This document shows, piece after piece, positions 51,880-60,735 of a stretch of DNA of 64,000 nucleotides (position 1 is its first letter; each line of letters starts with the position of its first letter). The stretch spans positions 5,057,894 through 5,121,893 of the forward strand of contig NZ_JH980292.1 in NCBI RefSeq assembly GCF_000314005.1, read 5' to 3'. The stretch comes from Spirulina subsalsa PCC 9445 (GTDB lineage Bacteria > Cyanobacteriota > Cyanobacteriia > Cyanobacteriales > Spirulinaceae). The notes under the pieces were generated by a model that made no database searches, was not told the origin of the DNA, and worked only from the letters and a program-made list of their open reading frames with translations. A program made the position numbers and the translations under genes.

Positions 51880-52194
51880 ATGATTTTAACGAACTTAGAG
51901 AGCGTTCCTGGAAAGACCATCGTTAAACACTATGGCATAGTCCAAGGTAGCACCGTCCGAGCGAAAAACGTTGGTAAAGACATTTTAGCGGGACTACAAA
52001 ACCTAGTCGGGGGGGAATTAAAAGGCTATACCGAATTATTGCAAGAGGCACGACAAGAGGCCGTTAATCGGATGATTGCTGAGGCGGAAAAAATGGGAGC
52101 GAATGCCATCATAAATGTACGTTTTGCCACCTCTTCTATTTCCCAAGGAGCCGCAGAACTCTTTGCCTATGGAACAGCCGTTCAAGTCATGTAA
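51880..52194 (+). CDS. YbjQ/UPF0145-family heavy-metal-binding-like protein
   Basis: The protein has 104 residues: LESVPGKTIVKHYGIVQGST, GGELKGYTELLQEARQEAVN, MGANAIINVRFATSSISQGA and ELFAYGTAV cover the whole YbjQ domain. Family members form pentameric assemblies and have no firm function; a metal or stress role has been proposed. A second, membrane-anchored member follows 65 bp downstream on the same strand, so the two are probably a paralogous pair in one operon. Confidence 0.92.
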   Translation: MILTNLESVPGKTIVKHYGIVQGSTVRAKNVGKDILAGLQNLVGGELKGYTELLQEARQEAVNRMIAEAEKMGANAIINVRFATSSISQGAAELFAYGTAVQVM

Positions 52195-52259
52195 AGGTGT
52201 GAATAGTTAATAGATAGGGTCTGCTGACTGTTTACAAATAAAACCTTGAGGATTAAATT

Positions 52260-52736
52260 ATGACAGCAATCTTTGACTTGATTGTAATTATTTTAAGTCT
52301 AGGGATTCCCTTGTTTTTGCTGATTTTAGGTTATTTTGTAGGTAGCTGGCGGGAGAAATCCCATTTTCAAGACTTAGAACAACGAGAGAAAAAAACGGCG
52401 GACTTAGAGACTTGGAACTATGGAGGAAAGCAAGAATTTCTACGGGCAAAAAAAACAACTTTGGTTGTGGGGAGTGTTGTATTAACGTCAGATTATTTTA
52501 AACAGTTTATCCTCGGTTTCGTTCAGCTAACTGGGGGCAAAATAACGGTTTATGAAAGTATTGTAGAACGCGCTCGTCGGGAGGCACTTTTACGGATGAA
52601 AGAACGAGCTATTGGTTGGGGCGCGACCAAAGTAGTCAATGTGCGCTATACCAGTAGTTCATTAAATGGGAATAATCCCAAAGATGGGGGGTTTTCGATT
52701 GAAGTTATTGCCTATGGCACCGCTATTCAAGATTAG
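52260..52736 (+). CDS. Membrane-anchored YbjQ-family protein
   Basis: The protein has 158 residues. One N-terminal membrane helix (about 5-27, LIVIILSLGIPLFLLILGYF) is followed by a basic/acidic linker (EKSHFQDLEQREKKTADL). The YbjQ domain (about 68-157) contains VVGSVVLTSDYFKQFILGFV, ERARREALLRMKERAIGWGA and VVNVRYTSSS. It pairs with the soluble homologue at 51880. The helix would anchor the domain on the cytoplasmic side. Function is unknown. Confidence 0.88.
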   Translation: MTAIFDLIVIILSLGIPLFLLILGYFVGSWREKSHFQDLEQREKKTADLETWNYGGKQEFLRAKKTTLVVGSVVLTSDYFKQFILGFVQLTGGKITVYESIVERARREALLRMKERAIGWGATKVVNVRYTSSSLNGNNPKDGGFSIEVIAYGTAIQD

Positions 52737-52766
52737 GAGAAAAGAGGCAAAAGGCAGGATGTAGGA

Positions 52767-52797
52767 GGGAATAGGGAATAGGGAATAGGGAATAGGC
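52767..52797. repeat. GGGAATA tandem heptamer, four copies
   Basis: Four perfect GGGAATA units (52767-52794), then GG. This is the cleanest heptamer array in the window. Confidence 0.85.
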
Positions 52798-52836
52798 AAC
52801 CTTAACAAGTTAAGCTTGTGTGCATTTTTTCAAGTC

Positions 52837-52874
52837 CCATATATAGTGTCCAATTAATTGGACACTATATATGG
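52837..52874. repeat. Perfect 38-bp palindrome
   Basis: CCATATATAGTGTCCAATT followed directly by its reverse complement, with no spacer (centre between 52855 and 52856). It has no mismatch. Its last two bases (GG) are shared with the left end of the adjoining small element at 52873. It could be a strong operator, a cruciform site or a fused pair of element ends. Confidence 0.9.
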
Positions 52875-53027
52875 TCTGCTGAATATCCCTCTAAGCATTG
52901 TTACTAGGACTTTTAGCCGTTTATACCAAATTAAATAGACTTGAGGGCAAAAAGCTGAATTTCCCCTGTTCCCTGCTCCCCTGCCCCCCTGCTCCCCTGT
53001 TCCCTAGCCCAGTTATTCAGCAGACCC
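52873..53027. mobile_element. Short non-autonomous element (MITE-like), copy 1
   Basis: The ends GGTCTGCTGAATA (52873-52885) and TTATTCAGCAGACCC (53013-53027) are inverted repeats. The interior shares ATATCCCTCTAAGCA-TGTTAC and TTTTAGCCGTTTATAC with the copy at 60736 and includes a C/T-rich heptamer stretch. It encodes no protein. Confidence 0.75.
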
Positions 53028-53083
53028 TAGTTAGTGAAAGTACAATTAATCATAGAAAGCATCCGGTGAGTTGGGAGAAAACT

Positions 53084-54148
53084 GTGAGAAAACAAACCCT
53101 AGGGAGAACTTGCGCGATCGCCTTAATCCTACCCTTTCTCTGGAATGTATCGCCGGGGATGGCTCAGGATATGGATCGCCTAGACGAACAACTGCGCACA
53201 TCTCCCCGTCAAGATGTGTCCAGTGGACAACGAAATGAGGCGGATTTACTGCTCAATCTAGGCAGTCAAGCCCAAAGTCGGGGGGATCTCAATCAAGCCA
53301 TTGATCTATGGCTGCAAGCCCTCGTTCTCTATGACCGCTTAAACGCTGATGACGGCATGGCACTAGCCTATAAGTATCTTGGCATTGTTTACACCCAATT
53401 GGGGCGTTATGATGCCGCAGAGAACGCCCTCCGTCGTCATTTAGCCATTACTCGGGATGAACGGAACTTTTCCGCTCAGGTGTATGCCTTAAATAATCTC
53501 GGGGTGGTGTTACTGGAAATGAATAATTTAAGGGGAGCCGAAGCAAGTTTTGCCGAAGCGTTGACCATTGCCCGCAGTATCCGAGATCAAGAGGGGGAAG
53601 GCCTCAGTATTAGTAATTTGGGCTTAGTCGCGATCGCGCAACAGAATTACAGCACCGCTATAGCTTACTTTGAACAAGCGTTAGATTATCGGCGGCGAAT
53701 GCGCGATCGCGCTGGACAAGCCAATACCCTCAATAACTTAGGGGATGCCTACCGAGGCCTAGGGGAAATAGACAAAGCCCTTGCAGAATACCGTCTCGCC
53801 CGGTGGTATGCCCAAGAAGTGGGAGACTTACCCAATCAGTTTCGCGCCTTGCGGGGATTGGCGGAAGGTTATGCTCGGGGGAGACGGTGGAGCCCTGCTT
53901 TTAAGGCCTTGGATGAGTGGGTTTTATTAGCGCGCACGACAGGGAATTTAGCCCAACAAATGCGGGCATTACATCTTTATGCCCAATATCATACAGGCCT
54001 CGGGATTTGGCAGAGAGCGGGGGAATTTTATCAAAGTGCGATCGCCGTTGCGCGTCAGTTAGGAGATGAAACCAGCGAAGCGATTCTATTAAATGAATAT
54101 TCTCAAGTCGTCTATGGTTTCCCCTTTGGTTTGCCCAGAATGCCTTAA
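53084..54148 (+). CDS. Secreted TPR-repeat protein, GTG start
   Basis: The protein has 354 residues from GTG 53084, which has GGGAG 7 nt upstream. The frame is open from 52898, but that part covers the mobile element. A signal peptide (TCAIALILPFLWNVSPGMAQ) is followed by about six TPR units of the 40-residue, Rapsyn/kinesin-light-chain type (AYKYLGIVYTQLGRYDAAEN, ALNNLGVVLLEMNNLRGAEA, TLNNLGDAYRGLGEIDKALA). It is a probable periplasmic scaffold, distinct from the 48793 protein. No partner is evident, though a sensor kinase gene follows 66 bp later on the same strand. Confidence 0.85.
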   Translation: MRKQTLGRTCAIALILPFLWNVSPGMAQDMDRLDEQLRTSPRQDVSSGQRNEADLLLNLGSQAQSRGDLNQAIDLWLQALVLYDRLNADDGMALAYKYLGIVYTQLGRYDAAENALRRHLAITRDERNFSAQVYALNNLGVVLLEMNNLRGAEASFAEALTIARSIRDQEGEGLSISNLGLVAIAQQNYSTAIAYFEQALDYRRRMRDRAGQANTLNNLGDAYRGLGEIDKALAEYRLARWYAQEVGDLPNQFRALRGLAEGYARGRRWSPAFKALDEWVLLARTTGNLAQQMRALHLYAQYHTGLGIWQRAGEFYQSAIAVARQLGDETSEAILLNEYSQVVYGFPFGLPRMP

Positions 54149-54214
54149 ACCCTAAACAGACAAGAGCGAGTGATGAATCCTAACTTTCCCTGACTCTGGC
54201 AAAATAAAAACCCG

Positions 54215-57200
54215 ATGTTTAAGAAAATCCCCCTGCACTTAATTCTAACCCTCCAGTTTGTGATCCAAATGTTGGTCGTTGTCGGATTGGTCGGGTATTT
54301 TTCCTATCGCAGTGGTCAGGAAGTGGTCGGGGAGTTAGCCCATGAGTGGATGAATACAACAGCCAACAAAATCCAAGCCGAACTAGATCAATTCCTTGGC
54401 GATGCGTTGTTACTCTTGGCGACTAATCAGGGCTTAATTGAGCGGCAGCAACTGAATCCCGACGATTTTAGAGAGTTAGAAACCCATTTTTTACAGACGC
54501 TCAAACTGTATCCGGGGTTAACCGCCATGAGCTTCTATAATCCCCAGTCTCAGATGATTGGGGTAGCAAACGATAGGTCGGGACTTCTCACAACACCTGA
54601 AACCATGATTGTGCTGGAAAAGGCAGAACCGGGTCTAAGTGAGGGTCGGTTTTATCGCTTGAGTGAGGAAGGTGAGCGGCTCGATCTAATCCGGCGGATT
54701 CCGAACTGGAATCCCACTCAACGCTCTTGGTATGCACAGGCGCTCCAACAAGACCAACCGGACTGGACTGGCATCAGCGCCTTAGCAGTAGCCCCACTTC
54801 CGGCAATTCTAGGGGTGAACTCCATCAAACAAGGGGGGGAAATTCGAGGAGTCATCACCATTACACTGATCCTCAATGACATCAATCAATTTCTGGCCGA
54901 GTTGGATCTTTCCCCCCAAGGACAGGTTTTTATTCTCGAAACCACTGGGGAATTAGTCGCCACCTCAACCACTGAAATTGTTGCACCCATTACCCGTCAA
55001 GATAATCAGAATGTTTTAACTCGTTTAGGGGTCACGGAAAGTCAGAATCCTTTAACCCAAGCCGTGGGGGAAGCCCTTCTCACTCAAGAACGAGAGAGGG
55101 CATCGGGTCAACCCTTCAACTTCCAATTTACCGCCTCTGTGCCGGGGGTGGAACATCGGGGGGTTTTTAAGGGGAATCGCCTTGCTGTAGCGTCTGGGAA
55201 CGGGAATCGCCAGCGCTTCTTTGTCAATGTTACCCCCTATCAAAATGGTCAAAATTTGAATTGGCAAATTGTCAGCGTTATTCCAGAATCGGATTTGATG
55301 GGGGCAATCTATGCCAATTTACGGCGCACCTTGCTACTCGGGGCGGTAGCTTTAGGGGGGGCGGTGGCCAGTAGTCTGTGGATAGCGCGCCGAATTACGC
55401 GATCGCTCTCCCACCTCACCGCAACCAGCCAAAACTTTATGACCCAAAGGCGAGAGCAAACCCTTCAACTGACCCGGATTGCAGAAATTGCCACCCTCTC
55501 CCAATCCTTTCAAGCCATGATGCTGGCCATTCAAGAAGGCGATATTTTGCGTCACAACTACACCCAAGATTTGGAGCAACAGGTCGCCCTCAAAACCATT
55601 GCCCTCACGGAAGCTCAGAAACTGGCTCACATGGGCAGTTGGGAAGTAGATCCCCAGCAAAACACCGTCACCTGGTCAGAAGAAGTCTATCGCATCCATG
55701 AGGCGGAAGCTCATCCCCCCACCACTCGCCCCGACCGCGAGATAGTCAAAATTCATCCTCAAGATCAAGAGCATTATCAAAAAAACGTGATTGAAGCCAT
55801 AAAAGCCGGCCAGTCTTTTGATACAGATGTGCAGATCATAACTTGTCAGGGCAATGTTCGGTTTGTCCAAATCCAAGGGCAGCCCATCTATAATGAGGCC
55901 GGGGAGATGGTTAAAATTATTGGCACCACAACGGATATTACAATCCGCAAACAAGCTGAACAAGCGTTAATTCAAGCCAAAGAAGCGGCCGAAGCGGCGA
56001 ATCAAGCCAAAAGTATTTTCTTGGCTAATATGAGCCATGAACTCCGCACCCCTTTAAATGCCATCCTCGGCTACCCTAGACTATTACTGAATAGCCCCAC
56101 ACTCTCCCCTGAAGACCAGAGCTATATCCGCACCATTGAGCGCAGTGGGGAGTATTTATTAGCCCTAATTAACCAAATCTTAGACCTGTCGAAAATTGAA
56201 GCAGGGCGAATGGTTCTCAATGTAACCCCCCTCAAATTACATCAATTACTCCATGAGCTTGATATTATGTTGCAACCTTCGGCACAAGCCAAAGGGTTAA
56301 TATTCACCCTAGAAAAAGGGGACAATCTGCCGGATTTAATTCAAGCCGACGGGGTGAAGTTACAGCAAGTTTTAGTGAATTTGCTCAACAATGGCATTAA
56401 ATTCACCTCAAAGGGGACAGTTCGTTTAACGGTGGTCTATTCTCAGGAGGAAGATCCTCCTTCGGCCTCACCCTGCCTCAAGTTCACGATTCAAGATACT
56501 GGGGTAGGAATTGCTCCGGAGGAACTACAGACTTTATTCCAAGCCTTTGTACAAACCCAAAGTGGCCGGAATAGCCAGACGGGAACGGGTTTAGGTTTAG
56601 TGCTGAGTCAGAAATTTGTGGCGTTGATGGGGGGAGAACTTGAGGTTGAAAGTGAGGTGGGGAAGGGGACAACCTTCAGCTTTGCGCTTCCGATCTCTTG
56701 GCCTGAGTCCGATGAGTCGCTGGATTCAGTGTCGGAGTTTATTGACTGGCGACTGGCACCCCAAGAACCTGCTTATAGGATTTTAGTGGCCGATGATGTG
56801 GCGGAGAATCGGGAAGTTTTAGTGAAACGGCTGGAATGCTGGGGGTTCAAGGTTTTTGAGGCTGAGGATGGGGAGGATGCGATCGCCCAAGCGGCCCAAC
56901 ATCATCCCGATTTGATTTTTATGGACATTCGGATGCCAAAACTCAACGGGATTGAAGCCAGCCAACGGATTCAACAAATCTTGACCCCTCCCCTTCCCAA
57001 AATTATTGCTCTAACGGCCAGTGTGTTTGAGGAAGATCGAACCAAGATTCTGGCCTCGGGTTGTGATGATTTCATCCGGAAGCCGTTTCAAGAACAGGAG
57101 ATTTTAAACAGTTTAACGCGCCATCTCAAGGCTCAGTTTATTGAACAAAAACAGGGGGGAGTCTCTCCCGCTTGGGAAGAAACCCCCCCCACTTTAGAGA

Positions 57201-57586
57201 TGGAGGATTTAGGGGCTTTACGAATTCTTATAGCTGAGGATAATCTCATTAATCAGAAAGTGCTGTTACTCAACCTCAAAGCACTGGGTTATCAGGCTGA
57301 TGTGGTTGCCAATGGTTTGGAAGTGTTGGAACGTTTGTCGCTGAACCCCTATGATCTGATTTTGATGGATGTACAAATGCCGGAAATGGATGGGATTACG
57401 GCGACACAAATCATCCGGCGCGATTTTCCCCCAGTGGTTCAACCCTATATTATCGCGCTGACGGCGAATGATGAAGCAGGCGATCGCACGACCTGTGCGC
57501 AAGTGGGGATGAATGGTTATCTCACAAAACCTCTAGGGCAAAACCAACTGGCTGAAGCGTTGGCGGTTGTTAAGCAGACCCTATAA
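54215..57586 (+). CDS. Hybrid sensor histidine kinase with two receiver domains
   Basis: The protein has 1123 residues. A membrane helix (about 8-28) is followed by a periplasmic dCACHE sensor (about 35-355, with SFYNPQSQMIGVANDRSGLL, RSWYAQALQQDQPDWTGISA). A second helix and HAMP come next (about 370-430). Then: PAS/PAC (about 470-585), HisKA with MSHELRTPLNAILGYPRLLL, HATPase with NLLNNGIKFT, DTGVGI and GTGLGLVLS, receiver 1 (about 850-965, phospho-Asp in LIFMDIRMPK) and receiver 2 (about 1005-1120, LILMDVQMPE). All catalytic motifs are intact. It should sense a small periplasmic ligand and relay phosphate internally. No phosphotransfer protein or output regulator lies next to it. Confidence 0.93.
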   Translation: MFKKIPLHLILTLQFVIQMLVVVGLVGYFSYRSGQEVVGELAHEWMNTTANKIQAELDQFLGDALLLLATNQGLIERQQLNPDDFRELETHFLQTLKLYPGLTAMSFYNPQSQMIGVANDRSGLLTTPETMIVLEKAEPGLSEGRFYRLSEEGERLDLIRRIPNWNPTQRSWYAQALQQDQPDWTGISALAVAPLPAILGVNSIKQGGEIRGVITITLILNDINQFLAELDLSPQGQVFILETTGELVATSTTEIVAPITRQDNQNVLTRLGVTESQNPLTQAVGEALLTQERERASGQPFNFQFTASVPGVEHRGVFKGNRLAVASGNGNRQRFFVNVTPYQNGQNLNWQIVSVIPESDLMGAIYANLRRTLLLGAVALGGAVASSLWIARRITRSLSHLTATSQNFMTQRREQTLQLTRIAEIATLSQSFQAMMLAIQEGDILRHNYTQDLEQQVALKTIALTEAQKLAHMGSWEVDPQQNTVTWSEEVYRIHEAEAHPPTTRPDREIVKIHPQDQEHYQKNVIEAIKAGQSFDTDVQIITCQGNVRFVQIQGQPIYNEAGEMVKIIGTTTDITIRKQAEQALIQAKEAAEAANQAKSIFLANMSHELRTPLNAILGYPRLLLNSPTLSPEDQSYIRTIERSGEYLLALINQILDLSKIEAGRMVLNVTPLKLHQLLHELDIMLQPSAQAKGLIFTLEKGDNLPDLIQADGVKLQQVLVNLLNNGIKFTSKGTVRLTVVYSQEEDPPSASPCLKFTIQDTGVGIAPEELQTLFQAFVQTQSGRNSQTGTGLGLVLSQKFVALMGGELEVESEVGKGTTFSFALPISWPESDESLDSVSEFIDWRLAPQEPAYRILVADDVAENREVLVKRLECWGFKVFEAEDGEDAIAQAAQHHPDLIFMDIRMPKLNGIEASQRIQQILTPPLPKIIALTASVFEEDRTKILASGCDDFIRKPFQEQEILNSLTRHLKAQFIEQKQGGVSPAWEETPPTLEMEDLGALRILIAEDNLINQKVLLLNLKALGYQADVVANGLEVLERLSLNPYDLILMDVQMPEMDGITATQIIRRDFPPVVQPYIIALTANDEAGDRTTCAQVGMNGYLTKPLGQNQLAEALAVVKQTL

Positions 57587-57675
57587 ATCGGGTCTGCTTG
57601 AATATCCCTGTAAGCACTGTTAATAAGGCTTTAGACCATTTTAAGCGCCAGAAAGTGCAAGGTTTTTTTAGGTCT
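57572..57675 (+). mobile_element. Partial MITE-like element forming a hairpin with the kinase gene end
   Basis: AAGCAGACCC (57572-57581, the last kinase codons) and GGGTCTGCTT (57590-57599) are a 10-bp inverted repeat flanking the stop codon. After it, GAATATCCCTGTAAGCACTG matches the left part of the 60736 element, and GAAAGTGCAAGGTTTT (57650-57665) matches its right interior. It is a shortened family member that may also terminate transcription. Confidence 0.6.
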
Positions 57676-57699
57676 TAACTTGTCAAGACGGGTGACTCC

Positions 57700-59268
57700 C
57701 TATTGCTCTGGGTAGAAAACAATAGAATCATTGAGGGGTTCAACCTTCGCACCGGGATAATAGAACTCTAAAATCCGCGTAGCATTCCAGCCCAAATTTG
57801 CCAAAGTATAGGAGCTATACTGACTCAATCCTACACCATGACCAAACCCCCCCCCAACAAAGCGATATCCCGTTAGATTCTGATTACCGTCCCGAATAGG
57901 GTCAACATAAAACAACGTACTGCGCGGGGGGCCGAAAGCGCTGCGGGCTTCGGTTTTGTGGAGTTCCACCGTACCCTTATCCGTTTCCACCACAAAGCGC
58001 AAAATCCGACCCGCCACAGAACGTTCTGCCACCTCCATACTTAAAATCCGATTAATCCCCCCCAGAGGGTGTTTCGTCCGTTCCAGATAGCGGTTTAAAT
58101 CCGCCGTTAAGTCCCCAATACTACTTTCCCGACTCCAGCGAAAGACCGAACTATTAGAACCATTGAGTCCCGTTTGCAAACTCATAAACTCCCGAAACGC
58201 CTGTTCATCACTCAAAGGCCGTGCGTTTAAGTCCCAAGGAGGTGTCACCGCATCCACCCGCGCTTGTAAATAGGGGCGAGGTTCTCCATCCCAAGTATCC
58301 TCAAAGGGTGAAGTAGTGCCGCCACTGTGGGCAGAATAGAGCGCGTCTACTAGCTCATTATTGTAGGTTAAAACCAGTCCGGCTGTAGCCGTAATGGCGC
58401 GGTCAGAGCGTTCCACCGTCCCCGTCAAGCCCCGGTAAACCTGACAGTGAACTGTAGCGCAGAGTTCGTAATTATCAGCCTTAAAACGGCGTAAATTGCG
58501 CAGGGCATAGGTGCGAGCAATAATAGCTTGAGCTTCTACGGCATTGTAAGGGGCATTGGGGCCAATTTCGTGGGGAACAACTCCTCGTAAATAGGTTTCA
58601 ATGTCAATGTTATTCACAAGGGTAAAATCCCCGTAGGCATTGGGTTGAATGCGCAAATCTCCGGCATAAACGTATTGATTGGTGCCGTCATTCACCCGGA
58701 TACGGTTGTTGGCGCTGCGAATGGCAAAATTCGCCCGGTTATAGCGAAAACTACCCACCACAAAAGACACTACAGGGGTAGTTTCTAACACTTCTGACTG
58801 TAAATAGATTTCGGTTTCTCCGGCTTCTTGTAAATTCTTAATTAACATTCGCCGCAGGAGGGGGGTATTATAAACCTCCCGTTTAGCCCACACTTGCCAG
58901 CGTCCGGGCTGAGTCACTTCAACTTCAATCCCTTTTTCTTGCCATGCTTTGGCGCTATTTTCGGCGGTTTCAAAGGTGGCATGATCACTTAATACGACCC
59001 ATTCCCGCACGACGGGGTTTTCTTGGGGTTGGCGGACGATTTCTAAGGTGACGCTGGGGGTGGTGACGGTTTGGGTGCTACCATCTCCGGCTAAAAATTC
59101 TAGGGTGAGGGGGTTTCCGTCGCTGCCGGAGAGGGTGAGACGATCACTATCTTCATCCCCAAACCGTTGCACTATACCCACATCAATGAGAACTGTTGCA
59201 CGGGCAAGGGAGGGGTTAAGACTGAGGAGGGATAGGGGGAAGAGGAGCAGCAGGAAGGTTTTAAACAT
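57700..59268 (-). CDS. SpoIID/LytB-domain secreted protein
   Basis: The protein has 522 residues. A signal peptide (FLLLLFPLSLLSLNPSLARA) is followed by a beta-rich/SPOR-like region (about 100-185) and the SpoIID domain (about 215-515). The domain has YLRGVVPHEIGPNAPYNAVE, AQAIIARTYALRNL, YSAHSGGTTSPFEDTW and GGGFGHGVGLSQYSS. In spore-formers SpoIID is a peptidoglycan lytic transglycosylase; cyanobacterial relatives are common and lack a proven role, though cell-wall remodelling is likely. The motifs are intact. It converges on the kinase gene. Confidence 0.92.
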   Translation of the reverse strand: MFKTFLLLLFPLSLLSLNPSLARATVLIDVGIVQRFGDEDSDRLTLSGSDGNPLTLEFLAGDGSTQTVTTPSVTLEIVRQPQENPVVREWVVLSDHATFETAENSAKAWQEKGIEVEVTQPGRWQVWAKREVYNTPLLRRMLIKNLQEAGETEIYLQSEVLETTPVVSFVVGSFRYNRANFAIRSANNRIRVNDGTNQYVYAGDLRIQPNAYGDFTLVNNIDIETYLRGVVPHEIGPNAPYNAVEAQAIIARTYALRNLRRFKADNYELCATVHCQVYRGLTGTVERSDRAITATAGLVLTYNNELVDALYSAHSGGTTSPFEDTWDGEPRPYLQARVDAVTPPWDLNARPLSDEQAFREFMSLQTGLNGSNSSVFRWSRESSIGDLTADLNRYLERTKHPLGGINRILSMEVAERSVAGRILRFVVETDKGTVELHKTEARSAFGPPRSTLFYVDPIRDGNQNLTGYRFVGGGFGHGVGLSQYSSYTLANLGWNATRILEFYYPGAKVEPLNDSIVFYPEQ

Positions 59269-59503
59269 GACTCAGTTTGGATAAGGGCTAGTGAAAATCA
59301 CAGGTTCTGTGCGATTGTAGCTTGTAGACGGGGGATTGAGCGCAATCTGTTCCCCGGCTGGCTTTATGCTCCGGTGATGGGGGGAAGTTGGCTGCGATCG
59401 CCAGTCCTACAGTTCCAATCGTGAGCGTATATTGAAGTTCTCCACCCACAAGGGGATGGGGATTCTTGGGTAAAATGAATAAAGATCAAGGAGGGTAAGA
59501 TTA

Positions 59504-60715
59504 ATGGACTCCCGACGTACTGAAAACCCCCGTCCCTTTAAGCCGGGGAGTGTCAACATAGAAGTAGACTATCGCTTTCCCTTGGGAGTTGATGCCCACA
59601 AACAAGCTAAAATGATCGCCGTGGGTCAAACCGTCGGCACATGGGACGGGCGCTTTTCTCACCGAGAAGAGAGCTTACGCGCCCACCTCGCTGAAGTCGT
59701 GAACGTCGTGGAAGATGACACCGGAAGCACCGCTACAGTACGTTTTCCCGAAAGTAACGTAGAAGGGGATATCCCCAGCTTACTGACCATGATTTTTGGC
59801 AAGTATTCCATGGCAGGACAAGGCAAAATTATTGACTTGCGCTTACCCGAACACTACGGCAAAAAACCCACGGTGGGCATGAGTGGCATTCGGGAACGTT
59901 TAGGGGTTCCCCATCGCCCCCTGATCATGGCTATCTTTAAACCAGCCCTCGGACTCTCCCCGGAAGATCATGCCCTGATTTTTTCTCAAGTTGCTCATGC
60001 GGGTCTTGATATCATCAAAGATGATGAAATTCTGCCGAATTTGGACATCGCCCCCACCAAAAAACGCCTAGAAGCTTGTTTAGAAGTCATTCAGGAGGTA
60101 AAAGCCAAAACCGATCGCACGGTTCTCTATGCGGTAAATGTTACCGGATCGGCGGAGGAATTAATCCAGAATGCCCGTAAACTGGTTTGGAAAGGGGCAA
60201 ATGCTCTGTTGTTAAATGTCCTCACCTATGGGTTTTCTGTCCTGGATACTTTAGCTAGCGATCCAGAAATTAACGTTCCTATCTTTGCTCATCCAGCCTT
60301 TGCCGGGGCGCTCTGTGGTGCCCCCCATACGGGGTTAGCCTATAGTGTGGTGTTGGGAACTCTCATGGCGCATGGGGGAGCGGATGCGGTGCTGTACCCC
60401 GCCCATTATGGGAGTTTACCTTTTGACCCCCAAGAAGAGGCGAAAATCTGCCAAATTCTCCGCCAGCGCAATGTTTTCCCGGTTCCTTCAGCGGGCATTC
60501 ATCCGGGGATTTTCCCCCAAGTGATTCAAGACTATGGCACGGATGTAATTCTCAATGCAGGTACGGGGATTATGGATCATCCCGAAAGCCCGGCCTCTGG
60601 GGTACGCGCCTTTTTTGAGGCTTGGGAACGATGGCAAGGGGGGGAATCTTTTGATCTAACCTGTTTACCCGAGGGGGCGTTAAAGCAGGCTGTGGAGAAG
60701 TGGGGAGGGGCTTGA
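59504..60715 (+). CDS. mtnW: RuBisCO-like protein, probable DK-MTP-1-P enolase
   Basis: The protein has 403 residues with AAGGAGGG 8 nt before ATG. The RuBisCO large-subunit fold is clear: AIFKPALGLSPEDHA (Lys146), GLDIIKDDEILPN with the carbamylation Lys172 and metal ligands Asp174 and Glu175, and FAHPAFAGAL. Active-site differences show it is not a carboxylase: the Lys of KPK is Ala148, and the loop-6 Lys region reads HYGSLPF. This is the form IV/MtnW pattern, an enolase in methionine salvage of methylthioadenosine. No other salvage gene is adjacent. The activity has been shown for the Bacillus and Microcystis members; here it is inferred. Confidence 0.85.
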   Translation: MDSRRTENPRPFKPGSVNIEVDYRFPLGVDAHKQAKMIAVGQTVGTWDGRFSHREESLRAHLAEVVNVVEDDTGSTATVRFPESNVEGDIPSLLTMIFGKYSMAGQGKIIDLRLPEHYGKKPTVGMSGIRERLGVPHRPLIMAIFKPALGLSPEDHALIFSQVAHAGLDIIKDDEILPNLDIAPTKKRLEACLEVIQEVKAKTDRTVLYAVNVTGSAEELIQNARKLVWKGANALLLNVLTYGFSVLDTLASDPEINVPIFAHPAFAGALCGAPHTGLAYSVVLGTLMAHGGADAVLYPAHYGSLPFDPQEEAKICQILRQRNVFPVPSAGIHPGIFPQVIQDYGTDVILNAGTGIMDHPESPASGVRAFFEAWERWQGGESFDLTCLPEGALKQAVEKWGGA

Positions 60716-60735
60716 TGGGCTGACCTCTTCAATTA

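Noticed and set aside
52898-53083. N-terminal extension of the 53084 TPR protein
   Set aside because: The frame is open, but it runs through the mobile element and C/T heptamers; the signal peptide and ribosome-binding site favour GTG 53084.
59269-59503. Possible SAM riboswitch ahead of the RuBisCO-like gene, as in Bacillus mtn operons
   Set aside because: I could not find the conserved kink-turn and core of the S-box or a terminator. The leader shows only a good ribosome-binding site.
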